Translations under genes and position numbers: made by a program
Part shown: one piece after another, positions 17,338-24,989 of the stretch
Position numbering within the stretch: the first letter of the stretch is position 1
Layout: each line of letters opens with the position of its first letter
From: Halapricum salinum
GTDB lineage: Archaea > Halobacteriota > Halobacteria > Halobacteriales > Haloarculaceae
Reading direction: 5' to 3'
DNA: 64,000 nucleotides
NCBI RefSeq assembly: GCF_004799665.1
Contig: NZ_CP031310.1
Coordinates: 3,030,887 to 3,094,886 of the forward strand
Notes under the pieces: generated by a model
What the model was told of the DNA's origin: nothing
Database searches by the model: none
The model's input: only the letters and a program-made list of their open reading frames with translations

Positions 17338-18222
17338 TCACCAGAACTTGAGGTTGCTCTTGACGGCCTCGCGTTTGAGTTCCTGGATGTGCTCGGTCAG
17401 CGGAATGTCTTTCGGACAGACCTCGGTGCAGGAGAACTGGGTCTGACACCGCCAGACGCCGTGTTCCTGCTCGACGATCCGCATCCGCTCTTCCTTGCGG
17501 TCCTCGCCTTCGCGCTCGTCCATCGCGAAGCGATAGGCCTTGTTGATCGCTGCCGGCCCGAGGTACTGGTTGTCCCCGGCGGCGATGTTACACGAGGACA
17601 TACACGCGCCACACCAGATGCAACGGGTGGACATCTTGACCTTCTCGCGGTTCTCGCGACTCTGGCGCTGCTCTTCGAGTTCGTCGTCGGGCGTCTCGTC
17701 GGGATCGAAGAACGGCTCGACGGCCTCCATCTGGTCGTAGAAGTGCTCCATGTCCACGACGAGGTCCTTGACGACCTCCTGGTGGGGGAGCGGTTCGATC
17801 CGAACGGGGTCGTCCAGATCCGCGAGTTGGGTCTTGCAGCCCAGTCGCTGGCGACCGTTGACGAACAGGGCGTCAGAGCCACAGATCGCCTGCTGGCAGG
17901 AGTGCCGGAACGTGAGCGAGGAGTCGTAATGGTCCCGCGCGTAGATGAGCGCGTCCAGCACCGTCATCCCCTTGTGATACGGGACGACGAACGTGTCGAA
18001 CCGGGGTTCCTCTTTGCCCTCGATCTCGGGGTCGTAGCGGAAGACTTTGAGTTCGTAGGTCTCCTCGTCCTCCAGCGACTCGGCCTGGGCCTTCTCTGCG
18101 GCCTCGCGCTCGCTCTTGCGAGTCGCCTTCTCTTCGATCCGACGCTGCTGGTGACTGCTCGTCTGTGGCAGGTTCTCGGCGCTCGATTCCTCTTCGATCT
18201 CTGTTTCGGGTTCTGTACTCAT
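17338..18222 (-). CDS. sdhB: Succinate dehydrogenase iron-sulfur subunit
   Basis: A 294-residue iron-sulfur subunit. The [2Fe-2S] region reads HSCQQAICGSDALFVNG with GC further on; an aspartate stands where some enzymes have the third cysteine, as in Escherichia coli SdhB. The [4Fe-4S]/[3Fe-4S] region has CIWCGACMSSCN and CTEVCPKDIPL. A charged N-terminal extension of about 55 residues (rich in E, K, R and Q) precedes the domain and is an acidic or coiled haloarchaeal addition. It relays electrons from SdhA to the membrane quinone site. It starts one base after sdhD ends. Confidence 0.96.
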   Translation of the reverse strand: MSTEPETEIEEESSAENLPQTSSHQQRRIEEKATRKSEREAAEKAQAESLEDEETYELKVFRYDPEIEGKEEPRFDTFVVPYHKGMTVLDALIYARDHYDSSLTFRHSCQQAICGSDALFVNGRQRLGCKTQLADLDDPVRIEPLPHQEVVKDLVVDMEHFYDQMEAVEPFFDPDETPDDELEEQRQSRENREKVKMSTRCIWCGACMSSCNIAAGDNQYLGPAAINKAYRFAMDEREGEDRKEERMRIVEQEHGVWRCQTQFSCTEVCPKDIPLTEHIQELKREAVKSNLKFW

Positions 18223-18223
18223 G

Positions 18224-18595
18224 TTAGATCACCGTGATTCCGGCCATCGCGAGCGCGACGCGGATCCCCTGTGCGATCAGGAGGATGCTCGCAAGCGTCA
18301 GGACCGCACCGACTGCTTTCTTCTGGGTTCCGTCGAGACCCTGGTTGACCAGGGCGTTGTAGACGCCGTTGACGCCGTGGAACGTCGCCGCGATCAGAAA
18401 GAGGATCATCGTCGCGAAGTAGCCCCACTGACTCATCCGAGCCTGTGTGCCCGCGAACGTGATCTCCGCCGCGTGGTTGACGAAGTGCAGCAGGAAGAAG
18501 TGAAACGTCAGTGCACCGATCAGGAAGACCGCGGTCACTCGCTGGAGCAGCCAGCGAGTCCCGCCGCGGTCGAACGAGGTGTAGTGTTCAGCCAT
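18224..18595 (-). CDS. sdhD: Succinate dehydrogenase membrane anchor subunit D
   Basis: A 123-residue protein with three transmembrane helices (about 17-38, 55-76 and 88-112). H25 and H29/H33 in FHFFLLHFVNHA and the FHGVNGVYN block are candidates for haem b or quinone contacts. It anchors the SdhAB dimer and binds menaquinone together with SdhC. It lies between sdhC and sdhB with single-base spacing, so all four are on one mRNA. Confidence 0.9.
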   Translation of the reverse strand: MAEHYTSFDRGGTRWLLQRVTAVFLIGALTFHFFLLHFVNHAAEITFAGTQARMSQWGYFATMILFLIAATFHGVNGVYNALVNQGLDGTQKKAVGAVLTLASILLIAQGIRVALAMAGITVI

Positions 18596-18596
18596 C

Positions 18597-18992
18597 TTAG
18601 AACGCCCCCGCGAGGAAGGTCGGCACGCTGGCGACCGTGATCGCGCCGGTCAACACCAGCGACGCGTAGAAACTCTTGTCCTGTGCCTCCAGCCCGACAC
18701 CGAGATCAACGAACAGGAGTCGGATCCCGTTCAAGATGTGAAAGACGGCGACTGCGAGCAGTCCGACTTCGAGGAGTCTGACGATGAGCAAGTCTTCGAG
18801 CCCCTGGAGCGTATTCGTGTAGGTCGCCGGATCCGGGGCCGTCGCCGTGCTCAACACGGCGATGTGGGTGAAGAGGTAGCCCACGAGCACCCAGCCGGTG
18901 AACTTGTGGAAGATCCAGGCCCACATCCCGGCCGAGAACTCCTTCCACCGTCCGAAGTCCTCGACTTTCCCGCGATTGTATGTGTCAGCCAT
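18597..18992 (-). CDS. sdhC: Succinate dehydrogenase cytochrome b subunit C
   Basis: A 131-residue cytochrome b556-type subunit with three transmembrane helices. [19 protein letters not shown] (about residues 26-44) and [13 protein letters not shown] carry the conserved histidines that ligate haem b. The start at 18992 ([13 protein letters not shown]) gives the family length; a longer frame upstream is promoter DNA. It heads sdhCDBA. Its promoter region is shared with the divergent alpha-glucosidase-like gene and contains two perfect palindromes. Confidence 0.92.
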   Translation of the reverse strand: MADTYNRGKVEDFGRWKEFSAGMWAWIFHKFTGWVLVGYLFTHIAVLSTATAPDPATYTNTLQGLEDLLIVRLLEVGLLAVAVFHILNGIRLLFVDLGVGLEAQDKSFYASLVLTGAITVASVPTFLAGAF

Positions 18993-19291
18993 ACTCGGGG
19001 CCAAGGGTGGCTGTGGTTTATCTGTTATGGAGCACGCGACGCAACCCCCGCTCCCTTCGAAATCTTGCTGTGAAGATATCTTCCTCTCCTGTATCGACGG
19101 GTCAGAAATTACTTGACAGCCATCCCGATTCGAGCAGTGATTATTAACGATATCGAAATCCAGGGGGCGCCGTGAATTCTTCGGTGAACGATCTTTCACA
19201 CTGGGATTTCGAAATCGGCCGTTTCGACGCGAGTACGGGCCCGTATCAACAGGTATAATAACAGCCGGTAGTTACCGTGAGAGAAGCCCCC
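18993..19291. promoter_or_regulatory. Divergent promoter region with two 12-bp perfect palindromes
   Basis: About 300 bases without a gene, between sdhC and the GH13 gene. It holds GAAGATATCTTC (19072-19083) and GATTTCGAAATC (19205-19216), both perfect dyads, 80 and 76 bases from the respective start codons. The half-site TTCGAAATC recurs at 19056-19064 and TCGAAATC at 19153-19160. A TATA-like GGTATAATA (19252-19260) precedes the GH13 start by about 35 bases. The AT-rich stretch 19140-19150 (TTATTAACGA) is another candidate promoter element. Confidence 0.55.
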
Positions 19292-21055
19292 ATGGACGCA
19301 GATACGCAGCACGAGGATGACCTCGATCGCGAGTGGTGGAAGGAGGCTGTCGTCTATCAGATCTATCCGCGGAGTTTCAACGACTCTAACGGCGACGGTG
19401 TCGGCGATATCCGAGGCGTCATCGAGAAGGTACCGTATCTCGACGACCTCGGCGTCGACGTCGTGTGGCTCTGTCCCGTCTACGATTCGCCGAACGCCGA
19501 CAACGGCTACGACATCCGGGACTATCACGCCATCATGGACGAGATGGGCACGATGGACGACTGGGAGGAGCTCCTCGCGGAGGTCCACGACCGAGACATG
19601 CGCCTCATCATGGACATGGTGCTCAACCACACCTCGGACGAGCACGAGTGGTTCCTCAAGTCCAAAGACGCCGACAGCGAGTACGGCGACTACTACTACT
19701 GGATGGACGGCCACGACGACAACGAGCACCCACCGAACAACTGGACCTCGATCTTCGGCGGGAAAGCCTGGAAGTTCGACGAGGAGCGCGGCCAGTTCTA
19801 TCTCCACGTCTTCGACGAGAAACAGCCTGACCTGAACTGGCGCAACGAGGATGTCCGCGAGGACGTCTACGAGATGCTCCACTGGTGGCTCCAGAAGGGC
19901 ATCGACGGCTTCCGGCTGGACGTCATCAACCTCATTTCAAAGACAGAGGGGCTACCGGACGGCGAACCGAATCCCGGCTGGGTCGGCTGGGAGCACGTGA
20001 TCAACGGGCCGCGCGTCCACGAGTACATCCGGGAGATGTACGACGACGTCTTCTCGGAGTACGACATCATGACCGTCGGCGAGATGCCGGGCTGTGGCGT
20101 CACCGACGCCCAGCAGTACTGCGGCGAGGACGGCGACGGGATCAACATGATCGTCCACTTCGAGCACGCGGACATCCCCTACAAGCCCGGCGGCAAGTGG
20201 GATCTGGAAGACGTCGACGTGGAGCTAGACGACCTCGACGACCTCACCGATCCGGATACGGTGTTCAACGACTGGAACCTCGACGAACTCCGGGACGTCC
20301 TGACGCGCTGGCAGATCGGTCTGGAGGGCGAGGGCTGGAACGCCAACTACCTCGGCAATCACGATCATCCCCGGACCGTCTCTCGGTTCGGCGACGCCGG
20401 GGCCTACCGCAAGAAGTCCGCGAAGATGCTCGCGACGCTGCAGTTCACGCTGCAGGGGACGCCGTTCATCTACCAGGGCGAGGAGATCGGGATGACGAAC
20501 GTCGAGTGGAACTCCTTCGACGAACTTCGGGACGTCGAGGCGATCCAGCAGACCGAGGAACTGATGGAGCGTCACGACGCCGACTTCGAGGACGTCCGCC
20601 ACGTCGTCAAACACCGGAGTCGGGACAACGCCCGGACGCCGGTCCAGTGGTCCGACGCGGACAACGCCGGGTTCACGACTGGCGAGCCCTGGATCAAGGT
20701 CAATCCCAACTACGAAGAGATCAACGTCGAGGACGACCGCGCCGACGACGACTCGATCTGGCAATACTACCAGGAGTTGATCGACCTGCGCTCGGGCAAC
20801 GACGTGCTGGTCTACGGCGACTATCACCTGCTGTACGAGGACCACCCCGAGATATACGCCTACCTCCGAACGATCGACGAGCACGGCGTCCTCGTGGTGC
20901 TCAACTGTTTCGCCCACGAGACGACGTTCTCGCTGCCACACCACCTCGACGCCCCCGATCCGGAACTGCTCATCAGCAACTACGACGACGCCGGCGACGA
21001 TCCCGAGGAGTTCGACCTGCGCCCATTCGAGGCCCGCGTCTACCGGATCTCCTGA
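19292..21055 (+). CDS. GH13 alpha-glucosidase / oligo-1,6-glucosidase type
   Basis: A 587-residue GH13 enzyme of the oligo-1,6-glucosidase/trehalose-hydrolase group: it opens WWKEAVVYQIYPRSFNDSN and has region I MDMVLNHTSDEH. The nucleophile is D210 (GFRLDVINL), the acid/base E264 (TVGEMPG) and the stabiliser D358 (GNHDHPR). There is no signal peptide, so it cleaves short alpha-glucosides in the cytosol. After region II, KTEGLPDG and the absence of an extra domain fit an exo-acting alpha-glucosidase; a sucrose or trehalose preference is possible. The ATG at 19292 is chosen; a GTG at 19277 is also in frame. It is divergent from sdhC. Confidence 0.9.
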   Translation: MDADTQHEDDLDREWWKEAVVYQIYPRSFNDSNGDGVGDIRGVIEKVPYLDDLGVDVVWLCPVYDSPNADNGYDIRDYHAIMDEMGTMDDWEELLAEVHDRDMRLIMDMVLNHTSDEHEWFLKSKDADSEYGDYYYWMDGHDDNEHPPNNWTSIFGGKAWKFDEERGQFYLHVFDEKQPDLNWRNEDVREDVYEMLHWWLQKGIDGFRLDVINLISKTEGLPDGEPNPGWVGWEHVINGPRVHEYIREMYDDVFSEYDIMTVGEMPGCGVTDAQQYCGEDGDGINMIVHFEHADIPYKPGGKWDLEDVDVELDDLDDLTDPDTVFNDWNLDELRDVLTRWQIGLEGEGWNANYLGNHDHPRTVSRFGDAGAYRKKSAKMLATLQFTLQGTPFIYQGEEIGMTNVEWNSFDELRDVEAIQQTEELMERHDADFEDVRHVVKHRSRDNARTPVQWSDADNAGFTTGEPWIKVNPNYEEINVEDDRADDDSIWQYYQELIDLRSGNDVLVYGDYHLLYEDHPEIYAYLRTIDEHGVLVVLNCFAHETTFSLPHHLDAPDPELLISNYDDAGDDPEEFDLRPFEARVYRIS

Positions 21056-21265
21056 CTAGCGGTAGTTCGATCCCGAGGGGAAGATATACCACGCGAGTAC
21101 CGCGCCGACGAGCGTTCCAACGACTACTGCCGCCCCAACCACCGGGAGCGACGCCTCGCCTTGCAGCGCGACGAGGCCACCCGAGACGCCGACGAGCAGG
21201 GCGATGCCGAGTTTCAGCCGGACCATCCCGGACTGACGCTCTTCGGGGGACATCGGTCCAACCAT
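21056..21265 (-). CDS. Small two-helix membrane protein
   Basis: A 69-residue protein with two hydrophobic helices (about 16-33 and 40-61) joined by QGEASLPVV, ending FPSGSNYR. The start ATG at 21265 overlaps the stop of the upstream NTF2-like gene (TGATG), so translation is probably coupled. An alternative ATG at 21253 removes four residues. Unknown function. It converges on the GH13 gene with no gap. Confidence 0.6.
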   Translation of the reverse strand: MVGPMSPEERQSGMVRLKLGIALLVGVSGGLVALQGEASLPVVGAAVVVGTLVGAVLAWYIFPSGSNYR

Positions 21266-21657
21266 CAGTCGAGATCCCCCGCGGTGCTGACGTGCAGCGT
21301 GACGAACTGCCAGTCGTCGTCGGCTCTGAGTGAGCCACTCCAGCGTGTCTCGAAGTCGTAGTTGCGGCCCGATGCGGTGTCACGCCAGCCCAGGCTGACG
21401 TCGTCGTGATACCACGCGAAGTCCTCACGTTCGGTCACGTGCCGGTCGCGGCTCTCGACTGTCCAGTCGGTCGTCGTCGCGGTCTGGTCGGCCAGTCCCT
21501 CGACGATGGCGTCGTGTCCCACGAGTGTCTCGGAGATACCGACCTTCACCATTTCTGGTTCCTCAGCGAAGAAGGGTCCGAGCGGATCGCCGTTGCGGAG
21601 GGCCTGATAGTAGGCCTCGACGGTTTCGCTGGCAGAAGAGGCCTGATCGTCGCTCAT
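21265..21657 (-). CDS. NTF2-like / SnoaL-like domain protein
   Basis: A 130-residue single-domain protein. It opens with a helix ETVEAYYQALRNGD, then EMVKVGISETLVGHDAIVEGL and alternating strands ending in DDDWQFVTLHVS, the typical alpha+beta cone of the NTF2/SnoaL superfamily. Such domains bind small hydrophobic ligands or act as isomerases or hydrolases, and also occur in ketosteroid-isomerase-like proteins of unknown role. No catalytic residue can be assigned. It is followed by a coupled small membrane protein. Confidence 0.72.
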   Translation of the reverse strand: MSDDQASSASETVEAYYQALRNGDPLGPFFAEEPEMVKVGISETLVGHDAIVEGLADQTATTTDWTVESRDRHVTEREDFAWYHDDVSLGWRDTASGRNYDFETRWSGSLRADDDWQFVTLHVSTAGDLD

Positions 21658-21800
21658 ATCTCCCGAGGAGTTCGCGCGAGCTATAAGCGGGACGGTTGCG
21701 GTCAGATGGCCCGGGAGAACAGGCGGAGAGCGGAGGCGATCGAAGCGATAGCGGGTTGCGGTCGAAAATTCGCGGTGACGGCCTGCGGTCAGGAAGCCAG

Positions 21801-22005
21801 CGCGCGGGTTTTATCCCGCGCGCCGGGGAGGAGTGGTGTTCTCGCGAGCAACGCGAGCGAGAGCTCGTCAGAGCTTGCTCTGACGGCGGAATCGTCGCGG
21901 CCAACTCGGCCGCGACTACAGAAAGCGTCGGCGTAACCCCACGAGCGGCCGGCGATCGCCGGCCGTCTCGCGGCGGGCCTTAGCGACCTGCCGCTCGCGG
22001 CAGGT
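21801..22005. repeat. Cluster of six GC-rich hairpins
   Basis: Six separate perfect inverted repeats lie end to end in a gene-free stretch (21658-22058). The stems are CGCGCGGG/CCCGCGCG (21801-21822), CTCGCG/CGCGAG (21841-21857), CGTCAGAGC/GCTCTGACG (21866-21885), GTCGCGGCC/GGCCGCGAC (21894-21916), a 20-base perfect palindrome with CGGCCGGCGA as its left half (21946-21965) and ACCTGCCG/CGGCAGGT (21986-22005). The stem sequences differ, so this is not a copied repeat. It lies downstream of PAN and upstream of the NTF2-like gene. Terminators, an RNA-stability element or an unannotated structured RNA are possible. Confidence 0.7.
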
Positions 22006-22058
22006 GGCGGCGGACATGAAAAGGGCGAACGCGTCCCGCCAGGGCCGCGTGAGGGCTT

Positions 22059-23273
22059 TCAGTGGAAGGTCCGAGAGACGTCTTCGCCGTCTTCTTCTTC
22101 CTGCTGAATCTTCTCCCAGGCGTCGTAGAAGTCCTGTTCGACGACCTCCGTGCGGTCGTCGCGGATGGCGAACATCCCGGCCTCGGTACAGATGGCCTTG
22201 ATGTCGGCACCTGACGCTTCCGTGGTCTGCTCGGACAGCGAGGCGAAGTCCACGGTCTCGGCGAGGTTCATGTCGCGGGTGTGGATCTGGAAGATCTGCT
22301 CGCGGCCTTCCTGGTCGGGCTTGGGCACCTCGATGAGGCGGTCGAAGCGACCCGGGCGAAGGATGGCGCGGTCGAGCATGTCGAAGCGGTTGGTGGCGGC
22401 GATGATCCGGATCTCGCCGCGGTCCTCGAAGCCGTCCATCTCCGAGAGGAGCTGCATCATCGTCCGCTGGACTTCGGCGTCGCCGGAAGTCTTCGATTCG
22501 GTTCGCTTGGCGGCGATCGCGTCGATCTCGTCGATGAAGATGACCGCGGGTTCGTGCTGGCGGGCCAGATCGAACAGATCCCGCACCAGTTTCGCGCCCT
22601 CGCCGATGAACTTGTGGACCAACTCGGAGCCGGCCATCTTGATGAAGGTGGCGTCGGTCTGGTTGGCGACGGCCTTGGCCATCATCGTCTTGCCGGTGCC
22701 GGGCGGGCCGTGCAACAGGACGCCGCTCGGCGGGTCGATCCCGACGTCGACGAACATGTCGGGATTTTTGAGGGGCATCTCGACGGTTTCGCGGACTTCC
22801 TCGATCTGCTCGTGGATGCCGCCGATGTCTTCGTAGCCGACGTCAGGGCTCTGGTCGACCTGCATCACGCGAGCGCGGACGTCCGTCTCGTCGTCGAGCG
22901 CCTTGACGATAGACAGCGAGTTGTTGACCGCGACGCGGGCGTCCGGCTCCAGGCCCTCGCGCATCTCGTCGGTGACCTCGGTCAGCGCTTCCTGGTTGTT
23001 GCCGTGCTGTTTGATGATCACGCCCTCGCTGGTGATCTCCTGGACGGTAGCGATAAACAGCGGCGACTGCTTGAGTTTCTTGTTCTCGTGGGTGAGCCGT
23101 TCGAGCTTCTGCTGGTACTTGTTGTTCTCGGCGTTGGCGTCGAGGAGCTTGTCCCGCATCTCCTCGTTCTGGGTCTCCAGGACCTCCAGACGCTCCTGCA
23201 GGGCTTCGATCTTCTCCTGCTGGGAGGCGTCCTCGTCGTAGGGAAGATCGACGTTGTCCACGGTATCCGTCAT
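22059..23273 (-). CDS. pan: Proteasome-activating nucleotidase (PAN)
   Basis: A 404-residue AAA ATPase that unfolds substrates for the 20S proteasome. The N-terminal coiled coil (about residues 15-65) and OB domain precede the AAA module with Walker A GPPGTGKTMMAKA, Walker B VIFIDEIDAI and the arginine fingers in RPGRFDRLIEVP. The C-terminus ends SRTFH, so the last three residues are T-F-H rather than a canonical hydrophobic-Tyr-X; phenylalanine may substitute. The ATG at 23273 is preferred because it has GAGGGGG just before it and matches the usual haloarchaeal N-terminus (MTDTVDNVDLPYD); an ATG at 23300 adds nine residues. It is divergent from a small HTH gene. Confidence 0.94.
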   Translation of the reverse strand: MTDTVDNVDLPYDEDASQQEKIEALQERLEVLETQNEEMRDKLLDANAENNKYQQKLERLTHENKKLKQSPLFIATVQEITSEGVIIKQHGNNQEALTEVTDEMREGLEPDARVAVNNSLSIVKALDDETDVRARVMQVDQSPDVGYEDIGGIHEQIEEVRETVEMPLKNPDMFVDVGIDPPSGVLLHGPPGTGKTMMAKAVANQTDATFIKMAGSELVHKFIGEGAKLVRDLFDLARQHEPAVIFIDEIDAIAAKRTESKTSGDAEVQRTMMQLLSEMDGFEDRGEIRIIAATNRFDMLDRAILRPGRFDRLIEVPKPDQEGREQIFQIHTRDMNLAETVDFASLSEQTTEASGADIKAICTEAGMFAIRDDRTEVVEQDFYDAWEKIQQEEEDGEDVSRTFH

Positions 23274-23369
23274 TACCCCCTCAGTAGTGGATGTGCTCAT
23301 AAGAGGTTTCGGGTGGGGTCAGGACCTGCCGACCGCTTTCGAAATTCCCGACGGTAATATTCTTAAGCC

Positions 23370-23384
23370 GATAATATTATTATC
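23370..23384. promoter_or_regulatory. AT-rich dyad in the pan / HTH divergent promoter
   Basis: GATAAT-ATT-ATTATC (23370-23384) includes the 10-base palindrome ATAATATTAT and would be the TATA box of the HTH gene, whose ATG at 23409 is about 30 bases away (leaderless). On the other strand CTTAAGAATATT near 23358-23367 is a likely TATA for pan. A regulator bound here could control both. Confidence 0.5.
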
Positions 23385-23408
23385 CTGTATCCGTTCGGTA
23401 GAGGTACG

Positions 23409-23675
23409 ATGAGTGCAACCGAGACTGCATCTACGGAGGTACCGAACGAGAGCGGCTGGGACGCGGTGGCGGAGCTGCCGCCGAGTGCCAAGCTCGTCGC
23501 GAAGGTGTTGGAGTACAACGAGCAACTTACCCAGAGTCAGCTGGCCGAGGAGACGCTGTTACCATCGCGAACGGTTCGCTACGCGCTGAATAGGCTCGAA
23601 GAGGTCGGGGTCGTCGATTCCCGGTTCTCGTTCACGGACGCCCGAAAGCGCGTCTATACGTTGTCGATAGAGTGA
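23409..23675 (+). CDS. Small winged-helix transcription regulator
   Basis: An 88-residue protein that is essentially one winged helix (residues 25-88). SAKLVAKVLEYNEQLTQSQL leads into the recognition helix region LPSRTVRYALNRLEEVGVV, and the wing is FSFTDARKRVYTLSIE. The pattern matches MarR- or TrmB-like archaeal HTH proteins. The N-terminus (22 residues) is polar and probably disordered. It starts about 30 bases after an AT-rich dyad, so leaderless translation and autoregulation are plausible. Its position opposite pan suggests a role in proteasome control, which is inference. Confidence 0.83.
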   Translation: MSATETASTEVPNESGWDAVAELPPSAKLVAKVLEYNEQLTQSQLAEETLLPSRTVRYALNRLEEVGVVDSRFSFTDARKRVYTLSIE

Positions 23676-23760
23676 CGCTGTGTAGCTGAACGCCGACTGC
23701 CATTTCACTTTCACTGCCCTCTCGGAATCCCTTTAGGACGTGGTGACCTACGGAGGGGCA

Positions 23761-24948
23761 ATGACGCGAGTTATCCACACCGGGGATACACATCTGGGCT
23801 ATCAACAGTATCACGAGCCCGCCCGGCGCGAGGATTTTCTCGACGCGTTTCGGCAGGTGATCGACGACGCCGTCGCCGAGACTGTCGACGCCGTGGTCCA
23901 CGCCGGCGACCTCTTTCACGACCGTAAACCGGGTCTCCGAGACATCATGGGGACCCTGGACGTGTTGCGGACGCTCGAGGACGCCGACATACCCTTTCTG
24001 GCGATCGTCGGCAACCACGAGACCAAGCGCGACGCCCAGTGGCTGGATCTGTTCGAGTCGCTCGGGCTGGCGTCGCGGCTCGGCTCCTCGCCCGTGACGA
24101 TCGGAAACACGGCCTTCTACGGCCTGGACTTCGTCCCGCGATCCCAGCGTGAGGATCTCGACTACGACTTCCAAGCCCACGACACCGACCACGCCGCACT
24201 GGTCGCCCACGGGCTCTTCCAGCCGTTCGACCACGGCGACTGGGACGCCGAGGTCGTCCTCTCGGAGGCGTCGGTCGACTTCGACGCCATGTTGCTCGGC
24301 GACGACCACGAGCCAAAGCGGACGCAGACAGAGGGCGCGTGGGTGACTTACTGCGGATCGACCGAGCGCGCGAGCGCCTCCGAGCGCGATGATCGAGGAT
24401 ACAACCTCGTCACGTTCGATGGCGAGGTGGACATCCGACGTCGCGGGCTCCCCACGCGGGAGTTCGTCTTCGTCGACGTCGACCTCGGCGATGGTGAGGG
24501 CTACCAGCGCGTCCGTGAACGGATCGAACAGCACGACCTCGACGGTGCAGTCGTCATCGTCGCCATCGACGGCGGCGGCGACCCGATCACGCCCGCCGAA
24601 CTGGAGACGGTCGCGCTCGACGGCGGCGCACTCGTCGCGCGAGTCAACGACCGCCGGGAAATCGAGACGACCCAGGACGTCTCGGTCAGTTTCGCCGATC
24701 CGGACGACGCCGTCCGTGAGCGGATTCGAGAGCTAGGATTGAGTCCCGCGGCCCGGGACCTCGACGAGACGATACGGGCGAGCAAAGTCGCGGATTCGAA
24801 GGTCGCCGACACGGTCGAGCAGCGCGTCGCCGATATCGTCGACGACGCCGACGACGGGGCATTCGAGAGCGCGAGCGACGAGGACGAGTCAACCGCCTCG
24901 CCGAACGCGGACGGCGACGGACAGGCGACCATGGAGGAGTACCTGTGA
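23761..24948 (+). CDS. mre11: DNA double-strand break repair protein Mre11
   Basis: A 395-residue calcineurin-like phosphoesterase. Metal motifs are visible: GDTHLGYQ (motif I), HAGDLFHD (II), GNHETKR (III), with HGLF and GDDH further on. The C-terminus is acidic and low-complexity (DDADDGAFESASDEDES) before the end. With Rad50 it resects DNA ends as a 3'-5' exonuclease and endonuclease. The ATG at 23761 was chosen over an upstream frame extension because it starts directly at the first strand (MTRVIHTGD). It forms an operon with rad50. Confidence 0.95.
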   Translation: MTRVIHTGDTHLGYQQYHEPARREDFLDAFRQVIDDAVAETVDAVVHAGDLFHDRKPGLRDIMGTLDVLRTLEDADIPFLAIVGNHETKRDAQWLDLFESLGLASRLGSSPVTIGNTAFYGLDFVPRSQREDLDYDFQAHDTDHAALVAHGLFQPFDHGDWDAEVVLSEASVDFDAMLLGDDHEPKRTQTEGAWVTYCGSTERASASERDDRGYNLVTFDGEVDIRRRGLPTREFVFVDVDLGDGEGYQRVRERIEQHDLDGAVVIVAIDGGGDPITPAELETVALDGGALVARVNDRREIETTQDVSVSFADPDDAVRERIRELGLSPAARDLDETIRASKVADSKVADTVEQRVADIVDDADDGAFESASDEDESTASPNADGDGQATMEEYL

Positions 24949-24989
24949 TGGGAGACGATTCGATCACTGGGACGGGGGGTATCCGATGA
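24948..24989 (+). CDS. Thirteen-codon micro-ORF linking mre11 and rad50
   Basis: ATG at 24948 overlaps the mre11 stop (TGATG) and its TGA at 24987-24989 overlaps the rad50 start (ATGA). The predicted peptide is MGDDSITGTGGIR. This could relay terminating ribosomes from mre11 to rad50. It may be chance, but both overlaps are perfect and the spacing is exact. Confidence 0.4.
   Translation: MGDDSITGTGGIR

Noticed and set aside
24387-24390. Possible frameshift in mre11 in the acidic C-terminal region
   Set aside because: The reading frame is continuous to the stop at 24948 with consistent composition, and the low-complexity tail is normal for haloarchaeal Mre11.
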